Below are positions 51,048 to 60,636 of a stretch of DNA of 64,000 nucleotides, in pieces. This DNA is from Oceanibium sediminis. GTDB lineage: Bacteria > Pseudomonadota > Alphaproteobacteria > Rhodobacterales > Rhodobacteraceae. Each line of letters begins with the position of its first letter. The stretch's first letter is position 1. The notes under the pieces were generated by a model that saw only the letters and a list, made by a program, of their open reading frames with translations, made no database searches and was not told the DNA's origin. The stretch spans positions 310,001-374,000 of the forward strand of contig NZ_QGNX01000004.1 of assembly GCF_003265325.1 (NCBI RefSeq). The letters are read 5' to 3'. Made by a program: the position numbers and the translations under genes.

Positions 51048-51125
51048 GGGCCCGCCTTGTCTCGGGTCGCCCGACCAGGGGGCCGGAGCGATGCCGCCAA
51101 ACTCTCATGTCCCATAAAGCGCAAA

Positions 51126-51135
51126 TTGGCGCCAA
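51126..51135. promoter_or_regulatory. TTGGCGCCAA palindrome upstream of GntR gene
   Basis: Perfect 10-bp palindrome about 80 bp before the HutC-type gene in an otherwise unremarkable 207-bp gap with an AT-rich patch at 51140-51170. Possible operator; short enough to be chance. Confidence 0.3.
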
Positions 51136-51254
51136 ATGCCACAGACATATAAAGATAAGCGCAGACAATAGATCCCGGCCCAAGGCGCGGGACTGGGGCC
51201 GGTGGGTCGCACCGCCCCCGCAAGGCCCGCCCCGCCGGGCCGTCGCAGGTTAGC

Positions 51255-51983
51255 CTAGTGGTTCAGGATCTTCGACAGGAAATCCTTGGCCCGCTCGCTT
51301 TCGGGATTGTCGAAGAAGTCGGCGGTCGGCCGGTCCTCCACGATGGCGCCGACGTCCATGAAGATGACCCGATCCGCCACCTTGCGCGCGAAGCCCATCT
51401 CGTGGGTGACGACCATCATCGTCATGCCCTCCTGCGCCAGTTCGACCATGACGTCGAGCACTTCCTTGATCATCTCCGGATCGAGCGCGGAGGTCGGCTC
51501 GTCGAACAGCATGGCGATCGGGTCCATGGCGAGGGAGCGCGCGATGGCGATCCGCTGCTGCTGCCCGCCGGACAACTGGCTTGGGTACTTCGTCGAATGT
51601 TCGGACATGCCCACCCGCGCCAGCAGGGCACGGGCGCGTTCCTCCGCCTCGGTGCGGCTGCGCTTCAGCACCTTTTCCTGCGCGAGGCACAGGTTTTCGA
51701 GGACGGACATGTGCGGGTAAAGCTCGAAGTGCTGGAACACCATCCCGATGCGCGAGCGCAACGCCGTCAGGTCCGCGCCCTTGGCCGTCACCTCGGCGCC
51801 GTCCACGTGGATCTGCCCTTGCTGGATCGGCTCCAGCCCGTTCACGCATTTGATCAGCGTGGACTTGCCGGACCCGGAAGGGCCGCAAACCACGACGACC
51901 TCGCCCTTGGACACCTTGGTGGTGCAATCGGTCAGCACGCGAAACTCGCCGTACCACTTGGAGATGTTATGGATATCGATCAT
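51255..51983 (-). CDS. Polar amino-acid ABC transporter ATP-binding protein (GlnQ/GltL type)
   Basis: 242 residues, the compact ATPase without a C-terminal regulatory domain. Walker [10 protein letters not shown] (34-42), signature LSGGQQQR, Walker [16 protein letters not shown], switch His in [11 protein letters not shown]. Overlaps the permease gene by 4 bases. Final gene of the amino-acid importer operon. Confidence 0.96.
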   Translation of the reverse strand: MIDIHNISKWYGEFRVLTDCTTKVSKGEVVVVCGPSGSGKSTLIKCVNGLEPIQQGQIHVDGAEVTAKGADLTALRSRIGMVFQHFELYPHMSVLENLCLAQEKVLKRSRTEAEERARALLARVGMSEHSTKYPSQLSGGQQQRIAIARSLAMDPIAMLFDEPTSALDPEMIKEVLDVMVELAQEGMTMMVVTHEMGFARKVADRVIFMDVGAIVEDRPTADFFDNPESERAKDFLSKILNH

Positions 51984-52636
51984 GTTGCCATCCGGTTTTT
52001 GAGGCTACGCACCAGCATCGAGCCGGAGAAGCAGATGATGAAATAGACGACCGCCGCGAAGAGATACATTTCCACCAGCCGCCCTTCCGTGCGGGCGACG
52101 ATGGAAGAGGCGGTCATGAAGTCCCGCAGGCTGACCACGAAGACGAGCGAGGTGTCCTGGAACAGGATGATGCCCTGCGTCACGAGGATCGGGATCATGT
52201 TGCGGAACGCCTGCGGCAAAACGATGTAGCGCTGGATCTGCCAATAGCCGAGCCCTGTGGACTGCCCGGCGTGGACCTGCCCCTTGCGCACGGACTGGAT
52301 GCCCGCGCGCATGATCTCGGAGTAATAGGCCGCCTCGAACATCACGAAGGCGATCAGCGCGGAATAGAAGCTGCCGATGGGCCGCCCGATGACCAGCGGC
52401 ACGAGGAAGAAGAACCAGAAGATCACCAGGATCAGCGGCACCGAGCGCAGCAGGTTCACGTAAGTCGCCGCCAGCAGCGCCAGCGGCGCGATACCCGACA
52501 ACCGCGCCAGCGCTAGGAGCGTGCCAAGCACGATGCCCCCGATGATCGACAGGAAGGTCAGCCACAGGCTCAACTGCAAGCCTTCCCACAGGAAGGGCAG
52601 CGAGGACCAGACGACGTTGAAATCGAAATCCGCCAT
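51980..52636 (-). CDS. Polar amino-acid ABC permease (GltK/HisM type)
   Basis: 218 residues, about five hydrophobic segments, with the PAAT-family loop [20 protein letters not shown] (near 112) and [13 protein letters not shown]. Pairs with the permease 3 bp upstream. Confidence 0.95.
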   Translation of the reverse strand: MADFDFNVVWSSLPFLWEGLQLSLWLTFLSIIGGIVLGTLLALARLSGIAPLALLAATYVNLLRSVPLILVIFWFFFLVPLVIGRPIGSFYSALIAFVMFEAAYYSEIMRAGIQSVRKGQVHAGQSTGLGYWQIQRYIVLPQAFRNMIPILVTQGIILFQDTSLVFVVSLRDFMTASSIVARTEGRLVEMYLFAAVVYFIICFSGSMLVRSLKNRMAT

Positions 52637-52639
52637 GGC

Positions 52640-53359
52640 TCAGCCCTCCTTGCCGACGTAGCCGGGGATCCGGGTGTATTTCTCAAGCAGGATCATGATC
52701 ACGGTCGCCAGAAGCGCGATGCAGACGTAGATCACGGTCGCGGCGGTGAAGGCCTCGAAGCCCTGGAAGGTGTATTCGGCGATCTGCTGGCTTTGCGCGG
52801 TCAGTTCCAGCAGCCCGATGGTCAGCGCCAGCGAGGAGTTCTTGAACACCGTCAGGAATTCCGAGGTCAGCGGCGGCACGATCAGCCGGAAGGAAATCGG
52901 CAACAGGATGTAGCGATAGATCTGCGACAGGCTCAGCCCGTGCGCCTTGCCGGCAGCGGACAGGCCGGGGGGCACCGTCTCGATCCCGGCGCGTACCTGC
53001 TCGGCGATGCGTGAGGCGGTGTAAAGCCCAAGGGCGACCACGGCCGTTACGAACTCGGGGTTTGGCATGTCGCGCTTCATCCAGCGGCCCATGTCCTCTG
53101 GCACCATTTCGGGGACGGCGAAGTACCAGATGAACATCTGCACCAGCAGTGGGATATTGCGGAACAACTCGACATAGGCGGTGCAGAGCGTGCTGATCAG
53201 CCGGTTCGGAACAGTCCGCCCGACACCGACGAGCGCCCCGATGACAATGGCGATGCACCAGGCCGACAAGGCCACGGCGATGGTCCAGCCAAAGCCGGAA
53301 ATCAGCCAGTCGAGGTACTGCTCTTCCAGCAGAACACTCCAGTTCCAGTTGTAGTCCAT
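52640..53359 (-). CDS. Polar amino-acid ABC permease (GltJ/HisQ type)
   Basis: 239 residues, five or six hydrophobic segments, PAAT loop AGIETVPPGLSAAGKAHGLS (near 127) and FRLIVPPLTSEFL. Partner of the following permease in the heterodimeric channel; 70 bp after the binding-protein gene, with a stem-loop between. Confidence 0.95.
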   Translation of the reverse strand: MDYNWNWSVLLEEQYLDWLISGFGWTIAVALSAWCIAIVIGALVGVGRTVPNRLISTLCTAYVELFRNIPLLVQMFIWYFAVPEMVPEDMGRWMKRDMPNPEFVTAVVALGLYTASRIAEQVRAGIETVPPGLSAAGKAHGLSLSQIYRYILLPISFRLIVPPLTSEFLTVFKNSSLALTIGLLELTAQSQQIAEYTFQGFEAFTAATVIYVCIALLATVIMILLEKYTRIPGYVGKEG

Positions 53360-53392
53360 GGCAATGCGCCCCGCCGCTCGATGTGTGGGTCA

Positions 53393-53420
53393 GGCCGGGC
53401 GGCATACGGGCCGCCCGGCC
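53393..53420 (-). terminator. Stem-loop after amino-acid binding-protein gene
   Basis: GGCCGGGCGGC (53393-53403) and GCCGCCCGGCC (53410-53420) form a perfect 11-bp stem with a 6-nt loop, 9 nt after the stop. Very stable; no T-run, so it is probably a stabiliser or attenuator before the permease genes. Confidence 0.7.
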
Positions 53421-53429
53421 GGGTCATCC

Positions 53430-54302
53430 TCAGCTCGGCAGCGCGCCAAGCCGGAACGCCGCCTTCAGCAGCGGGTCGGCGGGCACGCCGAGGTCATCGA
53501 ACCACTTGGCGTAGATCTCGTCGATCTCACCCGAGCGGAACACCTCGGCCAGGGCCTTCTTGCCGACCAGTTCGAAAGCGCTGTCATCCCGGCGCACCAT
53601 CAGCGCATAGGGGTCATAGGACAGGAAATCCCCCACCACGGCGAACTCATCGGGGTTCTTCGCCTTGGAGATCAGGCCATGCAGCAGGATATGGTCGGAG
53701 GCATAGGCATCGACCCGGTCGGTTTCCAGCGACAGCATCCCCTCGGCATGGTCGCGCACCGGCAGCACCTTGACGTCGAGGCCCATCTGCTCGACTGCGG
53801 CCAGCACGGCGCGCTCGTTGGTCGTGCCCTGGGCAAGTGCCACCGCCTTGCCGTCCAGATCCGCGACCGAGGTGATCCCCGAGTCCTTGCGCGCCAGGAT
53901 CTTGGTGCCCGTCACGAAAGTGACCGGCAGGTATTCGACCTGCTGCTGGCGCGTCAGGTTGTTGGTGGTCGATCCGCATTCCAGGTCGATCGTGCCGTTG
54001 GCCATCAGTGCGATCCGGGTCTTGGGGTTCACCGGCACGAAGCGCACCGTCACCTCCTTGCCCAGTTCCTCGGCGACGGCATCCACGATCTTCATGCACA
54101 GCTCGATCGAATAGCCGACCGGCTGCTGGTTCGCGTCGAGATAGGAAAACGGCACCGAGCTTTCGCGATAGCCGAGAACGATCTCTCCGTTCTCGGCGAT
54201 CTTGCCCAGCGTGCCCGAGGACGTATGCCCGTCCGCAAGGGCCCCGCCCGTGGGTAGGACAAGGGCCAGCACGGCCCCGAGGATTCTGGATTTGACTGAC
54301 AT
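53430..54302 (-). CDS. Amino-acid ABC transporter binding protein (GltI-like)
   Basis: 290 residues, signal peptide about 1-23 (LPTGGALADG), then the family-3 binding domain with GEIVLGYRESSVPFSYLD and QPVGYSIELCMKIVDA (near 60-75), as in glutamate/aspartate-binding GltI. AAGGAG lies 8 nt before the ATG at 54302; upstream in-frame starts are poorer. It lies 38 bp after a D-cysteine-desulfhydrase-family gene, so the ligand may be a sulfur amino acid or analogue rather than glutamate. Confidence 0.92.
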   Translation of the reverse strand: MSVKSRILGAVLALVLPTGGALADGHTSSGTLGKIAENGEIVLGYRESSVPFSYLDANQQPVGYSIELCMKIVDAVAEELGKEVTVRFVPVNPKTRIALMANGTIDLECGSTTNNLTRQQQVEYLPVTFVTGTKILARKDSGITSVADLDGKAVALAQGTTNERAVLAAVEQMGLDVKVLPVRDHAEGMLSLETDRVDAYASDHILLHGLISKAKNPDEFAVVGDFLSYDPYALMVRRDDSAFELVGKKALAEVFRSGEIDEIYAKWFDDLGVPADPLLKAAFRLGALPS

Positions 54303-54340
54303 TTGTTGGTCTCCTTGTTGGTTCACATTATTGGTTTTGT

Positions 54341-55414
54341 TCAAGAGTATTCGTGCAGATCGAAGGTGTCCACATATCCGAAGAGCGCGGCGCTGCCCCC
54401 TGTGTGCAGGAACACGACGTTGTTCATTCCGTCAAAATACCCCTGCCGGACCTGGTCGATCAGCCCGTCCAGCCCCTTGCCGGAGTAGACCGGGTCGAAC
54501 AGCAGTCCCTCTGTACGGGCCAGAAGCTTCACGGCGTTCTTCATACCCTCCGTCGGCAACCCGTAGCCGGGCCCGACATAGTCGCAGTTGGCCCGCACCT
54601 TGTCGCGGGCGATATCCAGGCCGTTGCCCAGAAGGGCCGCCGTCTTGCGCGCAAGGTCGAAAACCATCTGTTCCTGCTTTTCCCGGGGCGCGCGAACGCC
54701 GATCCCCAGCAGGTGGATGTCGCTTTGCAGCGCCGCCAGCCCGGTCACCAGACCCGCCTGTGTGCCGGAACTGCCGGTGGCATGCACCAGCGCGTCGATC
54801 TTCAGACCGATGTCGGAGGCCTGGTCGGCCAGTTCCCGCACGCAGTTGACGTAGCCAAGGGCCCCCGTCGGATTTGAGCCGCCGCCCGGAATGATGTAGG
54901 GCACCTTGCCTTGGGAGGTCAGCCCGGCGGCAAGGCTCTCCATCTCGGCGTTCATGTCCGTACCGCCCGCCCGCTTGGAGACGGTTGCCCCGTGCAGCCG
55001 GTCCAGCAGGACGTTGCCGTTCAGGGTGTAGTTCGTGTCGTTCGAGCCGGTGCGATCCTCCAGCAGGATGTGGCAGTCCATCCCCAGGCGCGCCGCGGCG
55101 GCCGCGGTCTGGCGCGCGTGGTTGGACTGGGTCGCGCCCTGGGTGATGATCGTATCGGCGCCCTGCTCCTGGGCGTCGGCCATCAGGTATTCCAGCTTGC
55201 GCGTCTTGTTCCCGCCAGAGGAAAGCCCCGTGCAGTCGTCACGCTTCACCCAAAGCCGCGGCCCGCCCAGATGCTCGCTCAAGCGGTCCATCGGCTCCAG
55301 CGGTGTGGGCAGATGCCCGAAACGCACGCGCGGAAACCGGGCAAGCGCGGTCGCCAGTTCCTTGGTCAGCGTGTTTTGAAAGTCGGTGTCGTTTTCCGTG
55401 ATGGTTGCGGTCAT
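54341..55414 (-). CDS. D-cysteine desulfhydrase/ACC deaminase family PLP enzyme
   Basis: 357 residues, fold-type II PLP enzyme. The Schiff-base Lys70 is in [12 protein letters not shown] and the phosphate/carboxylate region is [12 protein letters not shown] (91-102). Close in pattern to E. coli D-cysteine desulfhydrase. Other family members are 1-aminocyclopropane-1-carboxylate deaminase and the L-cysteate sulfo-lyase CuyA of roseobacters, so release of sulfide or sulfite from a cysteine analogue is possible. First gene of the operon with the amino-acid importer and divergent from a LysR regulator. Confidence 0.9.
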   Translation of the reverse strand: MTATITENDTDFQNTLTKELATALARFPRVRFGHLPTPLEPMDRLSEHLGGPRLWVKRDDCTGLSSGGNKTRKLEYLMADAQEQGADTIITQGATQSNHARQTAAAAARLGMDCHILLEDRTGSNDTNYTLNGNVLLDRLHGATVSKRAGGTDMNAEMESLAAGLTSQGKVPYIIPGGGSNPTGALGYVNCVRELADQASDIGLKIDALVHATGSSGTQAGLVTGLAALQSDIHLLGIGVRAPREKQEQMVFDLARKTAALLGNGLDIARDKVRANCDYVGPGYGLPTEGMKNAVKLLARTEGLLFDPVYSGKGLDGLIDQVRQGYFDGMNNVVFLHTGGSAALFGYVDTFDLHEYS

Positions 55415-55495
55415 CGCACGTGCCCCTAAGATTCAGTTGGCCCAAGCCTGCATATGGGCAAGCGGTAAGAACAATGCTATTTTCTCAGCCCACCA

Positions 55496-55508
55496 ATACA
55501 TTTTGTAT
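55496..55508. promoter_or_regulatory. LysR-type dyad in divergent promoter
   Basis: ATACA (55496-55500), TTT, TGTAT (55504-55508): a 13-bp inverted repeat of the T-N11-A kind, 18 bp before the LysR start and 82 bp before the PLP-enzyme start on the other strand. A likely autoregulatory/activating site. Confidence 0.45.
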
Positions 55509-55526
55509 GAGCAGAAGGCGGTGCCG

Positions 55527-56423
55527 ATGGACGTTCGCTGGCTGGAAGACGTGCTCGTGCTGCTGGAGGAGGGCAACATGTCCCGCGCAGCCGCACGCCG
55601 CAACATCACGCAACCCGCCTTTTCCAGGCGCGTGCGCAGCTTCGAGCACTGGCTTGGAAGCGACATTCTCACCCGCGGTTCGAACAGCGTCGAAATCAGC
55701 GATGCCCTTGCGGCCAACGAGGGCGAGATCCGCGCCCTGATCGCGCGCATCCGCGACCTGAAGGGCCGCATCGCGCATTTCGATCCGGCCAGCTCGACGA
55801 TCGCCATCGCGGCCCCGCATGCGCTGATTTCCTCTGTCTTTTCAGACATCCTGATCCGCGCGCGCCGCGCGTTTCCGGCGCTGAAGTTCCGCCTCCGCGC
55901 GGGCAACCAGGTCGATTGCGTCTCCATGTTCCTGCGCGGCGACACCAGCATGCTGCTGTCCTACGAGACGGAGGAAACCGGCCCCCTACCCTTCGACAGC
56001 ACCGTCCGGCGCGAGGTCTGGGGCTCGGATCAACTGATCGCCGTGGTGGGTGGAAAGCTGCGCTACCTGGTGCAAGCCAACGGCGCGCTGCCCGAAGAGG
56101 CGACCTCCATCGTCTATCCCGCCGAAAGCTTCTTCGGCCACATCCTGCGGGCCAGCAAAAGCCCGTTCGGAACGGCCGAGTTTTCCGGCAACCCTGTCTG
56201 CGAGTCCGCCTTTTCCAACGGGATATTCGAAATGGTCAAGAAAGGCCTGGGCGTCGGCTGGCTGCCCCACAGCATGTGCTACAAGGAAGTGGAGCAAGGC
56301 AGCCTGGTCTCGCTGAGCGGCCGATACGGGCGCGTGCCGTTGCGCGTCTCACTCTATTCGAACAGGCGGGACCAGGTGTCGAACAGCCTGCAGGACTCCC
56401 TCACCAAGCGCGCCGCGCCCTGA
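55527..56423 (+). CDS. LysR-family transcriptional regulator
   Basis: 298 residues. The N-terminal helix-turn-helix (2-60, GNMSRAAARRNITQPAFSRR) is followed by the two-lobe effector domain. The ATG at 55527 has AAGG upstream and gives the normal LysR N-terminus. Divergently transcribed from the PLP enzyme and amino-acid importer operon, the classic arrangement for a LysR activator of that operon; the inducer is probably the amino acid or a product. Confidence 0.93.
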   Translation: MDVRWLEDVLVLLEEGNMSRAAARRNITQPAFSRRVRSFEHWLGSDILTRGSNSVEISDALAANEGEIRALIARIRDLKGRIAHFDPASSTIAIAAPHALISSVFSDILIRARRAFPALKFRLRAGNQVDCVSMFLRGDTSMLLSYETEETGPLPFDSTVRREVWGSDQLIAVVGGKLRYLVQANGALPEEATSIVYPAESFFGHILRASKSPFGTAEFSGNPVCESAFSNGIFEMVKKGLGVGWLPHSMCYKEVEQGSLVSLSGRYGRVPLRVSLYSNRRDQVSNSLQDSLTKRAAP

Positions 56424-56516
56424 CGGGCGGGGCGCGGGGAGGTCAGCATTGTCCCGCCGGGCTTCGGAACCTGAAGCAAACCCAGACCTTCTCAAGCCGG
56501 CGGCAGGGTCCAGTTC

Positions 56517-57578
56517 CTAGGAAACCGGAAAGACATGCATCGCCTCTACCGCCAGCATGATATCCACCTGCGAGCCGGTTCTGAAGCTGGATATGTCTGC
56601 ATAGGGAACGACCGCCGTGATCGCCTGGCCTGAGGCATGCTCCAACGAAACGATGGCCCGCGGCCCCAGAAGTTCGACCAGCTTAACTGTCATCGGCACG
56701 ACCGGATTGTCGCCGTCATACCCACTCTGTGCCAGCGTGACATTGTCCGGACGGATCCCGATTTCGACAGCCTGACCCTCGCGCACCGCCGCATCAACCT
56801 TCAGCGCACCAAGGGCGCTGTCGATCCGGCAGGGTCCCGCCCCTGTCCCCGCAATGAAGTTCATTGCAGGGCTTCCGATGAATCCCGCGACCATGCGTGT
56901 TGCCGGCCGGAAATAAATATCCTCGGGCGTGCCGACCTGCTCGATCAGGCCGTCCTTCATGACAACGATCCGGTCCGCCATGGTCATGGCCTCTTCCTGG
57001 TCGTGGGTCACGTAGATGGTGGTCGCCTGAAGCTCGTTGTGAAGGCGGAGGATCTCGGCGCGCATCTCAACCCGCAGCTTCGCGTCGAGGTTGGACAGCG
57101 GTTCGTCGAACAGGAATACCTTGGGCTGGCGCACGATGGCGCGGCCGATGGCGACACGCTGCTGCTGCCCCCCGGACAGCGCGCCCGGCTTGCGGTCCAG
57201 CAGATGACTGAGGTTCAGCAGTTTCGCCGCCTCATCCACCTTCTTCTTGATCTGGTCCGCGGGCATCTTCTTTGCCTTCAGGCCAAAGCCGATATTCTGA
57301 CCGACCGTCATCGTGGGATAGAGCGCGTAGTTCTGGAAAACCATGGCGATGTCGCGCTCTCGCGGCTCAAGACCTGTTACATCCCGCCCGTCGATAAAGA
57401 TCCGCCCGCTGGAGACGGTTTCCAACCCGGCGAGCATGCGCAGGCTGGTCGACTTGCCGCACCCCGAAGGCCCAAGCAGGACGAGGAATTCGCTGCGCGC
57501 GATCTCCAGATCGATGCCGTGCAGAATATCCAGAGATCCAAAGGACTTCCTGAGTTTCTCTAAGCGGACGTAGCTCAT
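56517..57578 (-). CDS. Sugar ABC transporter ATP-binding protein (MalK/UgpC type)
   Basis: 353 residues. Walker A GPSGCGKST (36-44), signature LSGGQQQR, Walker B VFLFDEPLSNLD, switch His in YVTHDQEEAM, and a C-terminal OB-type regulatory domain with IGIRPDNVTL. Last gene of the right-hand CUT1 importer operon, 15 bp after the MalG-type permease. Confidence 0.95.
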   Translation of the reverse strand: MSYVRLEKLRKSFGSLDILHGIDLEIARSEFLVLLGPSGCGKSTSLRMLAGLETVSSGRIFIDGRDVTGLEPRERDIAMVFQNYALYPTMTVGQNIGFGLKAKKMPADQIKKKVDEAAKLLNLSHLLDRKPGALSGGQQQRVAIGRAIVRQPKVFLFDEPLSNLDAKLRVEMRAEILRLHNELQATTIYVTHDQEEAMTMADRIVVMKDGLIEQVGTPEDIYFRPATRMVAGFIGSPAMNFIAGTGAGPCRIDSALGALKVDAAVREGQAVEIGIRPDNVTLAQSGYDGDNPVVPMTVKLVELLGPRAIVSLEHASGQAITAVVPYADISSFRTGSQVDIMLAVEAMHVFPVS

Positions 57579-57593
57579 TAATCGTGTTCCTTA

Positions 57594-58415
57594 TCAATAT
57601 TTGACCGCGCCGCCGCCGATGCCGCGGATCAGGTGCTTCTGGATGGAGTGGGACAATGCAAGCACCGGGATCACAGCAATCAGGATGGCAACCGCCATCT
57701 TTCCAAGCTCGACCCCCCGGAACGTCCAGTATCCAGCGATTGCGACTGGCAGTGTGCGACTTTCGTTTCCCGTCAGAAGCAGGGCGTAGAAGAGGTCGTT
57801 CCACGACAGCACGAAGCCGAAAACGCCAGCGGCGCCAAGCCCGGGTCGCACTGCCGGCAGGATGACCTTGTAGAATGCCTGGAAGCGCGTGTAGCCGTCG
57901 ATCATCGCCTGGTTTTCCAAGTCCCTCGGCACCTCGTCAAAGAAACCGATCAGAAACCAGGTCACCACCGGCAGAACGAATGTAAGATGCGCGGCGATCA
58001 CACCGATCTGCGAGTCGATCAGCTTGAGATGATACAGCACCAGGAAGAACGGCAGGATCAGGATGGCCGGGGGCATCATCTCGGCGGCAAGGATGGAATA
58101 GCGCGCACTCTCGAAGCCACGGAAGCGCGAGAAGGCATAGGCCGCCGGCGCCCCGCAGAGAAGCGAGATCAGGACCGTGACCAAGGCGATCGCGAAAGAG
58201 TTAAGGATGTTGAACGGCACATCGCTGTTCAGCGTCACCTCGTTCCAGTTTTCCCAGGTCGGGCTAAAGACCCAAAGGTCCGGCCGCCCGCCAAGCGAGG
58301 CGGGCTTGATCGACTCCATGAACACCCAGACGAAGGGGAACAGCACCGCAAAGACGGCGAGAAGCAGGGCCAGTGTCGCGAACGCCCGGGAAATCGGATT
58401 ACGGAAAGAGAACAT
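57594..58415 (-). CDS. Sugar ABC permease, MalG type
   Basis: 273 residues, six hydrophobic segments (first about 11-32), EAA-like loop ENQAMIDGYTRFQAF followed by YKVILP near 180-200. The ATG at 58415 overlaps the stop of the preceding permease by one base (TAATG). The frame is open well upstream but that region is the MalF-type gene. Confidence 0.93.
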   Translation of the reverse strand: MFSFRNPISRAFATLALLLAVFAVLFPFVWVFMESIKPASLGGRPDLWVFSPTWENWNEVTLNSDVPFNILNSFAIALVTVLISLLCGAPAAYAFSRFRGFESARYSILAAEMMPPAILILPFFLVLYHLKLIDSQIGVIAAHLTFVLPVVTWFLIGFFDEVPRDLENQAMIDGYTRFQAFYKVILPAVRPGLGAAGVFGFVLSWNDLFYALLLTGNESRTLPVAIAGYWTFRGVELGKMAVAILIAVIPVLALSHSIQKHLIRGIGGGAVKY

Positions 58416-59269
58416 TACTTCCGTGCCTCCTCGGCTTGGGAGAATTTCACCAACAAGACGACCAGGACGAGGATCACGGTAATCAGCATGATCGCGGCCG
58501 CAGCCGCCTCCCCCATGCGGAAGAACCGGAAGCCTGTCTGGTAGATGTAGTACATGATCGTTTCGGTGGAATTGCCCGGGCCACCGCGCGTGATGGCGAA
58601 GACGTATTCGAACACCTTGAACGCATCGAGCGCACGAATGATGAGCGCAACGACGATGACCGAACGCAGCATCGGCAAGGTGATGCGCGAAAAGGTCAGC
58701 CAAGGCCCGGCACCGTCAACGCGCGCCGCCTCGTACGGTGTTTTCGGCAGCGCCTCCAGCCCCGCAAGAAACATCAGCAGCATGAACGGCGTCCACTGCC
58801 AGACGTCGATCAGAATGAGCGAGAAAAGCGCGAGGTCGGGCCCGAACCAGTCGACCGTGATACCGATCTTGGACAGGTAGTGCGGGATCACCCCGAGTTC
58901 CGCGTTGAGCAGGAATCGAAACATCAGGCCGACGGCAATCGGCGTGACGAACATCGGCGCCAGCAGGATCGAACGTGAAAAGTTGCGGAGGATGTTGAGC
59001 TTCTGAAGCAGCAACGCCAGTGACAGGCCGATCACCAGTTCCAGACTCACCGCACCCAAGACGAAGATCAGCGTGTTGCCCATCGCATTCAGGAAGCTCG
59101 GGTCCGTGGCGATGAGTACGAAGTTTTCGAAACCGACGAAATGCACATCGTCAAGCCTGGTCAGGCGATATTCATGGAACGCCAACCAACCGGAAAACGC
59201 GAGGGGATAGAGCATGACCGCGGACAGAAGAAGCGCCAGCGGCAGGATGAATTTGTACTTTAGTTGCAT
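58415..59269 (-). CDS. Sugar ABC permease, MalF type
   Basis: 284 residues, six hydrophobic segments (first about 7-30), EAA loop at about 180-200 (YEAARVDGAGPWLTFSRITLP). Partner of the MalG-type permease; lies 73 bp after the binding-protein gene with a terminator-like hairpin between. Confidence 0.94.
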   Translation of the reverse strand: MQLKYKFILPLALLLSAVMLYPLAFSGWLAFHEYRLTRLDDVHFVGFENFVLIATDPSFLNAMGNTLIFVLGAVSLELVIGLSLALLLQKLNILRNFSRSILLAPMFVTPIAVGLMFRFLLNAELGVIPHYLSKIGITVDWFGPDLALFSLILIDVWQWTPFMLLMFLAGLEALPKTPYEAARVDGAGPWLTFSRITLPMLRSVIVVALIIRALDAFKVFEYVFAITRGGPGNSTETIMYYIYQTGFRFFRMGEAAAAAIMLITVILVLVVLLVKFSQAEEARK

Positions 59270-59300
59270 ATAGGGGAACTGTTCCGGCGCTTGAGAGGAA

Positions 59301-59330
59301 AAGGGCCGCGCAATGATATGCGCGGCCCTT
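59301..59330 (-). terminator. Stem-loop with T-run after binding-protein gene
   Basis: Arms 59301-59311 and 59320-59330 pair perfectly over 11 bp with an 8-nt loop. On the minus strand the stem ends CGGCCCTTTTCC, a short T-run, 12 nt after the stop. This is the most terminator-like of the binding-protein stem-loops and would give partial termination before the permeases. Confidence 0.75.
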
Positions 59331-59342
59331 CCGTTACAGGTA

Positions 59343-60584
59343 TCAGCGGTTGGCGCGCTCCACGCCGCGCGCAGCGTCGTCCAGGGCCTCCTGAACGCCT
59401 TTCTGGCCGTTTACAGCCGCACTCAGTTCGGTGCCGACAATTTCGATCAGCTCCTCTGCATTGCCGCCAGTCGACAGCGGTGCAGCATCCTCAAGAATAC
59501 CGGCCAGTGCCTTGTAGTAGGCTTCACCGAAACCCTGCTCCCAGACCTCGGGATCGTTCAGAACGCTGGTCCGGACCGGTGCGCCGCCCATGCTGACGCG
59601 GCGCTTGGCAACCTCGGGGCTGCTAATCCAGGACACGAACTTCCACGCGTCGTCCTTGTTCTCCGAATTGGCGGTGATCCCCCAGGACCACAGGCCGAGA
59701 ACGGCCTTGCCACCGGGCACTTCATGCAGCGTGAAGTTGCCGGCAAGATCGCCCGCCATGCCGCCTTCTGCGTTCAGCGCAGGAAGCATCCAGTTGTAGG
59801 ACAGCATCGTCGCGGCCTTGCCCGACGATACGGCACGCAGCGCCTCGTCAAAGCCCCAGTTCGCGGAATTGGGCGGCGCGGCGGCATTGAAGGTCTCGAT
59901 GTATTGCTCAAGCGCGGTGACGGCGGCGGGGTTGTTGATGATGACGTTGCCGTTCTCGTCGAACAGCTCCCCACCATTGGCGTAGAGCCAGTTCTTCCAC
60001 TCCTCCATCACCTTGTAGCCCTTTTGGGGCTGCATGGCCGCACCGTAGAAATCATCCGTGGTCAGGCTGGCCACGGTGGACATGTAATCCTGGATGGTTG
60101 TCGGGATCTCCAGCCCTTTCTCGTCGAAGATGTCCTGGCGGACGATCAGGCCGAGGGCATAGTTGTAGTAGGGCACTCCGTAAATCGAGCCGCCCACCGA
60201 GCTGATGGCAGCCAGGGACGGGACGAAATCCTCGTAGTCATAGCCCTCGGTCGCAGCGATATAATCGTCGAGCGGCTCGAGGTAGCCGGCGTTCGCGAAC
60301 TCCTCTGTCCAGGGGTTGTCGATGATGATGACGTCGTAGCTTGCCGACGGCGCCAGCGACGAGGTCAGGATCTTGTCGCGCATCGCATCGAACGGCATGG
60401 CGTCGAAGTTCACGGTGATGTCGGGGTTTGCCGCGGTGAATTCCTCGGTCAGCTTGGCGACGATGTCGTAGTCCGGCACCTCTTCCATGATGACGTTGAT
60501 CTCTCCGGCGAACGCCGTCTGCCCCACCGCGGCGACCACAGACGCATAGGCTGTCATTCTCAAAGCAGATAATGATTTGTTCAT
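59343..60584 (-). CDS. Sugar ABC transporter binding protein (family 1)
   Basis: 413 residues, signal peptide about 1-26 (QTAFAG), then a family-1 solute-binding domain (EEFTAANPDITVNFDAM, SYDVIIIDNPWTEEFANAG). GGGA lies 6 nt before the ATG at 60584. Second gene of the operon, 52 bp after an SDR gene. The DeoR regulator, BtpA-like protein and sugar kinase across the divergent promoter suggest a sugar or polyol ligand. Confidence 0.93.
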   Translation of the reverse strand: MNKSLSALRMTAYASVVAAVGQTAFAGEINVIMEEVPDYDIVAKLTEEFTAANPDITVNFDAMPFDAMRDKILTSSLAPSASYDVIIIDNPWTEEFANAGYLEPLDDYIAATEGYDYEDFVPSLAAISSVGGSIYGVPYYNYALGLIVRQDIFDEKGLEIPTTIQDYMSTVASLTTDDFYGAAMQPQKGYKVMEEWKNWLYANGGELFDENGNVIINNPAAVTALEQYIETFNAAAPPNSANWGFDEALRAVSSGKAATMLSYNWMLPALNAEGGMAGDLAGNFTLHEVPGGKAVLGLWSWGITANSENKDDAWKFVSWISSPEVAKRRVSMGGAPVRTSVLNDPEVWEQGFGEAYYKALAGILEDAAPLSTGGNAEELIEIVGTELSAAVNGQKGVQEALDDAARGVERANR

Positions 60585-60636
60585 GGTATTTCCCTGTTTA
60601 TGTTGAACTTCCGGCGGCAAGGCCGCCGCTTTTCGG

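Noticed and set aside
55386-55526. N-terminal extension of the LysR gene
   Set aside because: It runs antisense into the PLP-enzyme gene and across the divergent promoter. The ATG at 55527 gives the standard LysR N-terminus.
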